NCBI GenBank assembly: GCA_964019335.1
Contig: OZ025663.1
Span: 124,001 to 188,000, forward strand
From: Diplonema japonicum
Taxonomy: Eukaryota; Euglenozoa; Diplonemea; Diplonemida; Diplonemidae
Length of the DNA stretch: 64,000 nt
Direction of reading: 5' to 3'
This document shows, one piece after another, positions 45,181 through 54,806 of the stretch. The translations under genes were made by a program, and so were the position numbers. The notes under the pieces are model-generated. The model was not told the DNA's origin. It ran no database searches and saw only the letters and a program-made list of their open reading frames with translations. Each line of letters begins with the position of its first letter. Within the stretch, counting starts at the first letter, position 1.

Positions 45181-45834
45181 ATGTATGCCACAGACCTACC
45201 GTGCGATGAGAACACAAATGTGATGGCACAATTGACAGAGTTTTTCGCCACTAAGTTGGTGAAGAAGGGGATGCGGCAGGTGGAGCCGTTCGAGGACCCG
45301 ACACTTCGGCAGTGCATTTCCGAGTTTCGTGAAGTTGTAAGGACTGTGGTCCAGGGAGGGCTGGTCTTGGCGTCTGAGTGGGAAACTAATTGCGAAACTT
45401 TCAGCAATAAGTGGATCACCCTCAGCCACTGGGTCTGCCCTGTGCGACTGGCCGAGTTCGTTAAGGAATTGGGGAAAAACTGGGAATGGGAAGGCACACT
45501 AACGGAGAAGAAAAAAACCCCACCCAAAGACTTCATCAAAAAGAAGGAAAAGAAGGACAGAGTCACCGCAGAGCAAAAAGTGTACCATTGCCCTCTCTGC
45601 AATATTCACTGCAATTCCCAAGCTCAAATGACGATCCATCTGAAGGGGTCTAGACATGCAGAATCTACATCTTCGACTGCGTCGATCTCCTCTCAAAGTT
45701 ATGAAGTTTCTTCAGAAGACGACAGTCTATCTGAATCGCAGGATGAAACGAGAACTCCAAAGGACGACGCTGGGACCTATGATTTGGAGCTTTTGCTCCA
45801 CAACGTGAAGCTGACCCTTAATGGGATGAACTAA
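45181..45834 (+). CDS. U1-type C2H2 zinc-finger protein
   Basis: 217 residues from the ATG at 45181. A helical N-terminal ~110 residues (LTEFFATKLVKKG and EFREVVRTVVQGGLVLASEW) precede a Lys-rich linker and a single zinc finger YHCPLCNIHCNSQAQMTIHL followed by KGSRH: C-x2-C-x12-H-x5-H with the long spacer and 'HLxGxRH' ending of the U1/matrin (zf-met) type, which usually binds RNA. The C-terminal ~60 residues are Ser/Thr/acid-rich. Such proteins are often RNA-binding or spliceosome-linked, but I cannot name an orthologue. Single exon; about 440 bases after the dynein gene. Confidence 0.75.
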   Translation: MYATDLPCDENTNVMAQLTEFFATKLVKKGMRQVEPFEDPTLRQCISEFREVVRTVVQGGLVLASEWETNCETFSNKWITLSHWVCPVRLAEFVKELGKNWEWEGTLTEKKKTPPKDFIKKKEKKDRVTAEQKVYHCPLCNIHCNSQAQMTIHLKGSRHAESTSSTASISSQSYEVSSEDDSLSESQDETRTPKDDAGTYDLELLLHNVKLTLNGMN

Positions 45835-45936
45835 AAATAAAAAAAAAAAAAATATTTTTCTGAAAAAAGGAATGAGTAAAAGAGCGGAAGGGAGAATACA
45901 AGGAGATTACAAAAGAAAGGGGGAAAGAGTTGGGTA

Positions 45937-45967
<31 letters not shown>

Positions 45968-47328
45968 AAAAACCTTTTTGAAACAAAAGAAAAGAAAAAA
46001 AAAAGTGTAAGAGACACCTCACTTTATTTTCTTTTGAAGGTTTTTTTTCTTCTTCTTTTTTTTTTTTTTTTTTTTTTATTCCCGCTCCCTTTTTTTTTCC
46101 CCCTCCTTTTCTTTTCTCCTTTGTTTTCCTTTCCTTCCTCTTTTCTTGTTTTTCTTTTTTTTTTTCTCTTTTTTTTTTGGTGGGTAGCTAATACGCCCCC
46201 TCCCCCTGGGAATGTTTCTTGCATGCTTGGGGGGGTTTTTCTTTTCTCTCTCTTCCCTTTTTTGTCTTTTTTTTCTTTCTCTTTGTTTTTCTCTCCCTTC
46301 CACACCCCATGTTTTCTCATTCTTGTCTTATTTAAAGAGTTGAAAGGGAAAAAAAAAAAAAGTTTACTTTCTTCCTCCCTGTCTATTTACCATTCTCGAT
46401 GGAACAAAAAAAAAAAAAAGAAAAAAAAAAAAAAAAAAAACTGGGTGCCCAATTATTATGGATGTAAAAAAATTTTCTTCTTGGGGCAGGCAAATTTATA
46501 GCCCCTTGGTGTTCTGAAGTTTATTACACCATACCGGTTGGCCCCCTTCCCCCCTTTACAAAATATTTTAATACCCATGTTCAGTTCCCGACAACATGGA
46601 ATACACCACCCCCCTCAATTTATTTTCTTTTTTTTTTCTTTTTTTTTCCCCCCACTTCTCCCTAACTTTTATCCCGTTCCCTTCCCCCCTGGACCTGTCT
46701 GCGCTCTGGCGTTTAGACATTCCTCAAGTGACTTTATTTCCAATTGACGCTTCTCTCGCTCACTTTTCTTTTTCCTTCTTTTCTTGGCCTCCCTTTTTCT
46801 TTTTGGTGTTTTTTTTTTTTTTTTTTTTTTTTTTCATTTCTTCTTTAGCTCTAATCCTTCTATTGCTTTCACTTTGTTATTATTGCTAATACCCTCTTAC
46901 AATTGGCTGATAATCAAGGAGAAGGTCATTGGACTGCGGGAAAAAGGAAAAAAAAAAAAAAAATAAAGATGAAATGAAATACATAAATAAAAGGGAGGTG
47001 GCTTTGTGTTTTAAGAAAAGATGGAAAAAAAAAAGAATTGAAAAACAAAAAGAAGAAAAGAGAGCGTTTGATAGGGAATAAATAGAAGGTTTATTTCGAA
47101 GGAGGGGGAGAGGGATACAAAAAAAAGGGGGGGGAGAGGAAAAACAAAAATAAAAGAGCAAAAAAAAAAATGAAAGGAAATGTACTGAGAAGGGGGGGGG
47201 AGGTATTACAGCAAAACTCCCTCCCCCCTTTTTTTTTCCCTTCATTTTCTTTTTTTATTTCTTTTTTTCTTCTTCTTCTTCTTTCCCCTGTGCGCAATGT
47301 AGCATGAAACAACAACAAAAAAACCCCT

Positions 47329-47362
<34 letters not shown>

Positions 47363-47815
47363 TTGAATACCTTCTTTTTCTCTCTCCAGAGGGGCAGGGG
47401 TGATTAATTAGTTTCTTTTTTTTATTGTATTAAAAGAGACTTTAATGCTCATAGGTGCAATTTGACTACACCTCCTCTCTTTTTTTTTTTTTCCCCCGCC
47501 GGGAAAAAAAAAAGAATCCTAGTCTGACTACTTTTTTTTTTTTTACCCCCTTTTTTTATGTGAAATTTTTTCTCTTTGAAACCAGTTTTACCAAACAATG
47601 AAATCTGGTTGCGTTGAAAGAATCTCTGTGCTGTGTCTTCCCCCCCCCCCCCCCCCCCACCCCCTCTCCCCTTCTTTTTATGATGACGAACTTTAAAAGT
47701 TATCAAATAAAAGAAGAAAAAAAAAACTTGGGTGATAGTGTGTTTGCATCTTGTTATTTAAATATTAGGTAAATAATTTGCTACATGTTTCTGCACTTCA
47801 AAGAATAACCTTTAC

Positions 47816-47849
<34 letters not shown>

Positions 47850-48269
47850 GCTTATTTTTTTCTTTTTCTTTCTCTCCTCCCTAAAAAACTGTACTCTCAC
47901 TGAAGGGGACTTGGCGGGGAGGAGGGAAAAAAAAAGAGAAAAGGAGAACAAAAAAAAAGAAGAAGAAGAAACTGAATAAAATCAAAAAAAAAGGAGGGCT
48001 AGCTCTTTCACTGCAAAGATGTGGTCTTTCAAAAAAAAAAAAAAGAAAGAAAGATGCTAATGATAACAATACGAAAGTTTATCTTTCTCCCCCCCCCCCC
48101 CTTCTTTTACTTATATTTTCTGTCCCCCCCTTTTTTTGAACGTGCCTTTTATGACTTTCTTTTTGAAAGAGAAGAAAAGATGGTTTTATTTACCCCAAAC
48201 TGCTTTCTCTTGAAATCACTCTATTTTCTTCTCCGAGAAGTGATCTCAGTTATTTCAGCCAGCGGGGCG

Positions 48270-48389
48270 GGTTACAGCCGGGTGAAGACGCCTGAAAAGC
48301 CGCTGTAACCAAAAGCCGAAAGTTGGCCTCAAGTAGACATACACCCTAAAGCAATAAGTGTTCACCCTGATTTCCTTCGAAAGCGGCTT
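48270..48389. other. Candidate structured RNA region A
   Basis: Perfect 9-bp stem GGTTACAGC (48270-48278) with GCTGTAACC (48302-48310), loop 23 nt. A competing or tertiary pairing AAGCCGC (48297-48303) with GCGGCTT (48383-48389) overlaps its 3' arm. The region is of mixed composition inside homopolymer DNA. No family recognised; the strand is unknown because the stems are symmetrical. Confidence 0.45.
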
Positions 48390-48651
48390 GTTAGTAAATA
48401 AAAAAAAAAAAAATGTGTTTAGAAAATCAGCACCAGATTTCACTTGGGGTCACCTTTTTTTTAACTCGTTCGTGAAATCGGGTAATCTGATTTTTCATAA
48501 ATTGATAGTTTTTTTTTTTTTTTTTTTTTCTTGGCTTCTTTCACTGCAAAGAAGCTGAGAAGAGAGAAAAAAAATTTTTAAGAAAAAGAGAGGCCATCAC
48601 CACCACCCCCCCCCCCCCCCCCCCTCCCCCTAGTTATTATACCGTATACCC

Positions 48652-48784
48652 AACCACAGGCAAAGGCAAGCGGTCAGCCTAAAAAGGGCAGCGCTTGCCT
48701 TGGTTAGTTTTTTTTTTTTGTTTTACCGTCTCTCTCTCCCCGCTTCGCCCCAGGTGGGGCGGAAAAAAAAAAGATTGAGAGAGA
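48652..48784 (+). other. Candidate structured RNA region B
   Basis: Stems: AACCA (48652-48656) with TGGTT (48701-48705); inside it GGCAAGCG (48665-48672) with CGCTTGCC (48692-48699), then a 12-nt T-run (48708-48719). A second unit follows: CGCCCC-AGGT-GGGGCG (48746-48761) flanked by (TC)4 and (GA)4 arms (48729-48738 and 48777-48784). A hairpin followed by a T-run on the + strand suggests, but does not prove, a small RNA gene with an RNA polymerase III-type end. Confidence 0.45.
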
Positions 48785-48974
48785 AAATATATATCGAAAG
48801 GAAAGAGAGTGGGGGGGAAAAAAACCAACGGGGGGCCTAAAAGAATCTTTTTTTAGCATTGCCCGCAAACCACAAACCCCCTCCTACGCCCCCCCCCCCC
48901 CCCCCCCCCACCATTCCTTTCCCCCCTTCCACAGACCCGCCCTTTCCAACCTCCCCCCCCCCTTACCACGTTTC

Positions 48975-51900
48975 ATGACACCGCAACAGGGAGGGGGGGT
49001 AGGAGAGCAAGCACGGGCTCCCTCAATGCAGTGTGTGTGGGTGGTGCAAGGTGAAGATGTGTTGAGATACCAGGAAGGCACTCCCTTGGAGGCGATTCAA
49101 GGAGACGTCGGCCGGGATCGTGCTATTGTGGAAGTAGGTACTGGGTTTCACGTGAATGGCAAAGCAGAGAAAGGCATCTACAAGGTAGTAACAGGTGATG
49201 AAGGTGACATGTGCCGCATTTGTCGGGGTGACGAGACGACAGGCTCCCTCGTGAGGCCTTGTGCCTGCAGTGGTAGTATTGCCTTCACGCACAGGAAGTG
49301 CACCGTCGCCTGGGCTCTCCGGCAGGGAAAGGTCGACTGCGAGCTGTGCAGAAAAACCTTCGCCCTCCGCAAAATGTACTCCACCACAGCCCCCTCCTTG
49401 TCCGGCCTTCGTGCCCCACACGTCTTCTGGAACCTCCTCAGAGCGTCCCTCGCACGCATATCTAGCACAGCTGCCGTCTATTTCTACTACGCCCTCTCTT
49501 GTGGCATTCTTCTCCCTTACGTCGTTTATTTAATGTGGCGTCTTTCTCTCACCGACCTCATCACCTCAACCTCGCACCTCGCACTCCCTACCACGCCCCT
49601 TGAGGCCCTCTTTCAGGTACTTGAAGGTGGTCTTGTACTCCCGATTGCAGCCCTGTTGGTGTGCTGCAAGGTCGCTTGGGACTCTTGGCTCAACGACAAC
49701 TGGGTGTCCGTCACTGCGATCAAAGCTCTAAAGGAGAACCTGCTCGAGGCGGAGGAGCGTCTCCATGTCATGAACCTGCAAGTAGCCACCGACAAGAGTC
49801 TTTCGTGTGATGCCACTGTCAGCGCTGCCCTTTCACTCGTTGCTGCTGCATACCCTCATGACCGGAGGAGCGTCACAGGCATTGTGCGTGACAAACAAGT
49901 AGTGGCCGCTGTGCTGCACCACATTGGGCAGGACGACATGGTTGAGACCCTGTGCAACGTGGCACAGGTGAAGGTCCTCGAGGACGATGGCGATATTGCG
50001 ACAATCCAAGTAGATGACCAGACCCTCAAGGTGCCCTGCGTGCTGCTGAGCGACGTCGTTGAGGTGGAGCTGACACCTGACCAACACAGCATCGACAAGC
50101 TGCCCTTGGAACTGGTCAGAGTCGATGAAGGGTCTGCCGTCACTTCCGAGACCATTGAAGCTGTCGCCCAGGTGCTGCAAGACAAGCAGCAGCGTGGCGA
50201 GGTAGTGATTGAGCCTGATGGGACAGTCAAGCAGCATGTGTCACAGACAGGTGATGAGGTGTCGGAGGCTGTGGCTTTCTTCAACACACACTTGCATCCG
50301 GTGCCCCTTGCCATGCATCTCTTTTACATAGTATTTCTACCTCTCAATGCTGGAAGGCTCATTGAGCTCGCGCTCTTTGAGGGCCACAAGCAAGGTACCC
50401 CTTTGCTGCCGTCCCCGTGGTGGCAGGTCAACAGGCTGTCATCCTTCTGGGTGTTCCTTTTGGGGTATGTTGCGGTTCATTTGGTTGCCGTGCAGGTGTT
50501 AGCTGTGGTGGGGCTTGGCTTTAGCGACGTGATAGCTGACAAAACCTTCTTCCCTATGAGGGTGCGCCACTGTGCCGCGGCTGTCTCTGTGTGCCTGCGC
50601 AGCATGCTGTTCTACTCGAAGTCCAAGCTGCTCGTCTGGTGGGTTGCGCTGCAGGCCTTTGTCGACGTTGTCGCGCTGCCCATCGTTTCGGGCTTCATCC
50701 TTGTGGTCCTTACGAACCAGCAGCTTGTACTAGGGGCCTCCACTTCAGTAACCATTCCCATCCACCCTCCAGAGACCTTCACCTCTCCGAACACATCGCT
50801 GCCTTCTGAGGTCTTTGGCCTTCCTGGCTCGGATGTACTCAACGTCCACAGCGAGGCGGTGCTCCCATCAGCGTTGCAGGAGATGCCTGAGTGGGCACAG
50901 GTTGTGGAGGAGTTTGTGCACGAGCTGTGTTTACTTCGAAGCGCAGACATGGATCTGAACTGGTTCTCCGTGTGGGCGTTCGGGGGTGGCTTCTTGTGGT
51001 TCACAGGGCTCGACGTGCTGGTTCTTGCCTCCTCTGTGCGGAGCAGGGCATTGGAGCAGATATTTTGGTTTTTGCCTGTGGCAGCATGGGCCGATAATCC
51101 CATCAAATGGGCCGTCAATACGACAGCTCTGAAGCAAATCCTCTTCTGGTTCGTGTCTGTCGGCGTGGTGTGGGCGTATGCTGTGGCGGTCATACGAACG
51201 CCCCTTAAGGTGGCTAGTGCCGTCTGCCCGTGGATGTTCCCCCTCAGGCTTGTACACCTTGACCCAGCACGGTTTGCCGCAGATCTGTTCTTTCTGAACA
51301 TCTGCCTCATTGCGTCGGACAAGGTGAAGCTCGCAACGGTGTTCACCAACGGGGTGACGAAGGTCCTCACTAGCTTGGTGGACCATCTCCTCTTGCGTTC
51401 CTTCATCTTCGGCAACACGGACGACGTGCCCCCACAGCCATACAACACTTACGTCGTGCAGGATGGTGTCATCGTGTACCTCCCACCGCAGCTTCATCTG
51501 CGCACCTTCACATTAATCGTCAGCACGTGGATAACAAAGACAGCTGCCGCCGTCGTGCTTATCAGTGTTCCCCTCATCCTTGGGTCAGTGTCACTGTATG
51601 TTAAGTCCGACGCCTGCGCGCTTGACTGTCTACTAGTCGGTGCTTGCATCGCTGCCTTCATCCCCTACATGCTGTGGCACCTCTACGAGGTGATGAACAA
51701 GGAGGCACCAGACGATGTGCTCGACGCCTTCAAAGTCCTCCTCCTCCTCAGACGGCCACTGCCTCGACAGGAGCGCTTCCCTGAACCACCGCAGCAGCCG
51801 GAGCAAGCCCAGATAGCACCTCCTGAAGATGAGCAACCTGAGATCCAAGCAGCAGAGACGGAGCAGTTGGGGAATAACCGTGATGAAACCGAGGAAGGAA

Positions 51901-53391
51901 AAGATACACTAACAAGTGACAAGGCAACTGAGAGTGTTGGGAGCAATGACAACGGCGCGGTACTGACAGAAAAAGAAATGAAAAATGAAGAGTCCGAGGG
52001 GTGCAAAGAAGTTGAAAAAGAAAATAAAACGGACAGTGTTTCGGAAGAAAAAGAAATCAGCATGAAAGAGGAAGTTATTCCTTCTGGGGATGTTATTCCT
52101 GCTGGGGAAATTGTTCCTGCTGTTGCTGATGAGTATGAGCCTCCTGTATCGGCGGTGAGCACGCCGGCAACCACCCCATCGACGCTTGCGCTGACGCCTC
52201 CTACTGCAGCGCTGCTGCGGAGCCCGTCGGTTGCCAGCAGTCATGTGTCCACAGCATCGGCAAAAACAACACCGCAGACGACTCCCAAAGACGCTGCCTT
52301 GGGTGGGAGGAAGCCATCTGCGGTGTCCAGTACCAGCAGCAAGACTAAAGGGAGTCCTCTCCCGTTGAAGAAGATGGTGTCATCGTCGTCATCCACTTCT
52401 TCGAGCAGCTCTGTCGGCATGCCACCTGTGCAGCTGAAGAAGGGAGACGAAGTGATCGCGTTGAAAAAGATTGAATTCGCAAGCGGGAAATACATTTCCC
52501 CCGGTGCGAAGGGTCTCGTGCGAAAGGTGCCTGGATCCCAACCGGGAACCGTGGCAACAGTAAAGATGTGCGGGATCCTCTTCAGCGCCACGAAGGAGGA
52601 GGTGAAGTTGGCGCAGCCTGTGAACCAGGACTACCTGAAGGACGTGCCGCCCGACGTGAAGGTTGCAGATTTAAAAATTCTACCGCCAAATATATTCGCG
52701 TTGGTGAAACAGGCAACGGAACAGGAAAAGGACGAACCACTGGTAAAGGGAGAGGGGAGTGTAAGCAAGGCCATCGCTGGGCTGATCTTCCTGCTGTTCA
52801 AAGCGGAGATATTCGAAATCACCCGCGACAGGAACGGTATCGTCAGAGAGCTGAAGCTGGCAGGACGCAGCGAGGGCACAGAGCTGACGCAGTACGAACG
52901 GGAGATCTTGATTCTCCTGAAACTCATCCTTGGAAAGTTCACGGGCCTCATCAACGAGGAAGAGACTTCAGAGAGGAACTCCTTGGACCTGTACTGCCAT
53001 GTCCTGACGCAGGTGGTGAAGCTACAAGAAGCACAGAGAAAGGCGGATGAGAACAAAAGGAAATGGGCAACATTAACATATGTCCAGAAGGTGTGCATGC
53101 TGGTTTGCAATGTGATATCGGCTGTATACCCCTCTGTGGTGCTTCTGGTGCATTGGGTGGTTCTTATCTTTGTGTTCGGGATGCTGCTGCCGCTCATGAC
53201 GGGGGTGCTCATGGAACATGCGTCGACGTCTGTCAAGGCGGACCAGTGTCCAAAGGTGCAGTTGTTCCCCACGTACGTCGTGGGCTTGGTTTACTTCGAA
53301 CTGTGGATTCGGGCCACAATCACAAACCCGAACTTTTTTTCATACCCGTGGAAGAAACATTGGGTCAAGGTATGGTTTTTTTTTTTTCCAG

Positions 53392-53429
<38 letters not shown>

Positions 53430-53852
53430 AGCTACGTGAAGATGGCATGCGCGGTGCTGATGCCTATGAGGCTGTGCGATACCTTGGCGTCCCCTCCTTT
53501 ACTTTCTTAGCCACCATGCTTGGTGTGCCCTATACTATACATAATATTGTGCTGCCTGTATTGGGTATGTGGAGGATGGAGAGGGACTAAATAAAAAACA
53601 AATTACAGCTGTCGACCATGAATGGGCGTCACACTTGCACCACCATCGTGCCGTGCATGCGATTAGCCTGGCTTTTGTTGTTGGGTGCAAGGCTGGCAAG
53701 CTCTTTATCAGTACTTTCAGACCAATGCTTGGAGACCTTTGCCAAGCCACATATGATGAAAGGTATGAACAGGACGAATAGTTACATATTCTTCATCTTT
53801 TCTATTTTACAGGTATTTGATGGGTCTTTGGCTTGAAGAGTTCACGTCGTAA
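48975..53852 (+). CDS. Doa10/MARCH6-type RING-CH membrane ubiquitin ligase
   Basis: 1,573 residues from four exons: 48975-53369, 53432-53564, 53609-53762, 53813-53852. Splicing supplies the conserved C-terminus (ATYDERYLMGLWLEEF), matching the Doa10/MARCH6 end. The RING-CH (C4HC3) finger is at about residues 78-135: DMCRICRGDE, RPCACSGSIAFTHRKC and CELCRKTF. About a dozen or more hydrophobic helices follow, as in the family, which acts in the ER membrane in protein degradation. The ATG at 49026 is a second possible start. Unusual: a long Ser/Glu-rich linker (about 980-1140) followed by a ~65-residue SH3-like stretch (KKGDEVIALKKIEF, GLVRKVPGSQPGTVATVK, LFSATKEEVKL, about 1150-1212) before the last helices. 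The first intron's acceptor is preceded by a ~37-nt A-run. Confidence 0.92.
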
Positions 53853-54806
53853 CCGTGGTTGGTTTTTCTTCATTTCTTTTTTTTTTTTTTAAAAAAAAAA
53901 CTTACTTTGCAACGACAAATTAAAATGAAAAGAAAGGGTTTGGGTTGTGTGTGTGAAGGAGGGGAGAGGGGGGGGGGGGGGGGGGTGGTTAATATAAGGT
54001 ATAATCTTTTTTTTTCTTTCTAAATTTAAATAAAGCACAAAATAATGAATCTTTGGTGCTCCCTTTGGTTCCGCTGGATATCCCCTCCCCCCCCCCATTT
54101 TTCTTTTCGTTTTTTCTTTTTTTTTGGTTTTTTATTAAGGCTCGAAATACCCGCACATTGCCCTACAGAGGGGATTTTTTTTTTTTTTTTTCCCTCTTCG
54201 GTAACAGACTGTTGGGGCTTTGTGGGTTGAGTAAGTAATAGGTAACCGATGCTCTCGCGTGAGAGGGGTGGTGCTGACACTAACGGCATAACTGGCAAAA
54301 AAAAAAAAGAAAAAAGAGAAGAGAAAAAAAGTGGAGGGGAAAAGGCGTTATTAAGGCTGCCTTGTTGTAAATGTACCTTTCCTAAGACGGTTCAGGCCAC
54401 ACCCCCCCCCTTTTTTTTCTTTCCCACATTAACTTTCTTTGCTTTTTTTCTTCTTTCCGTGGCCCTGTTCCCCTCAATGTCCGTCACTTCCCCCCCCTCT
54501 CTCGTGCCATTTAACACGTGGAGGAAAAAAAAGAAAAAAAAAACACAAAAAAAAAAAGAAAAAAAGAAAAAAAAAAAAAAAAAAACAACCATTCCTCCAC
54601 AGACTATTCTTATTATTATTATTTTTTTTTTCTTCTTCTTTTTGGTGTCTCGTTGCTGTCGATGCTTTTCCTTATGCAGTGATATCCCCCATCCACCAAC
54701 ATTTGAGAAACGGTTTTTTCTTTTTTTCTTTTTTTTTTTTTTTTTTTTTTTGTCTAAAAAAGCAAACACCAAAAAAAAAAGGAGGGAAAGGGGTAAGAAA
54801 AACAAA
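53853..54806. other. Intergenic, homopolymer-rich
   Basis: About 950 bases of G-, T- and A-runs, including a G-run of about 17 nt near 53969-53985. An open frame from 54249 runs into the next gene but encodes Lys and Phe runs; it is not accepted as coding. Confidence 0.6.

Larger units (their letters stand above)
45835..48974. other. 3.1-kb non-coding stretch with several hairpins
   Basis: Homopolymer-rich throughout. Mixed-composition patches with inverted repeats: 46508-46530 and 46576-46598 (5- and 6-bp stems), 47580-47610 (6-bp stem), 48004-48019 and 48537-48552 (same hairpin twice), 48270-48310 (9-bp stem) and 48652-48784 (several stems). No protein frame looks real; the open frames consist of Phe, Lys or Pro runs. 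It may host one or more non-coding RNA genes. Confidence 0.5.

Noticed and set aside
46009-46020. Reverse match of AGGTGTCTCTT (part of repeat copy 3) at about 46010
   Set aside because: Only 11 nt and lacks the stem; too short to count as a copy.
53370-53510. Doa10 stop at 53508-53510
   Set aside because: It lies in or beyond an A-run intron in the wrong frame; the spliced frame continues to the conserved family C-terminus at 53852.
54249-54806. N-terminal extension of the CFAP70 open frame
   Set aside because: Encodes Lys and Phe runs from A- and T-runs; the ATG at 54807 starts at normal coding composition with an acidic start typical of the protein.
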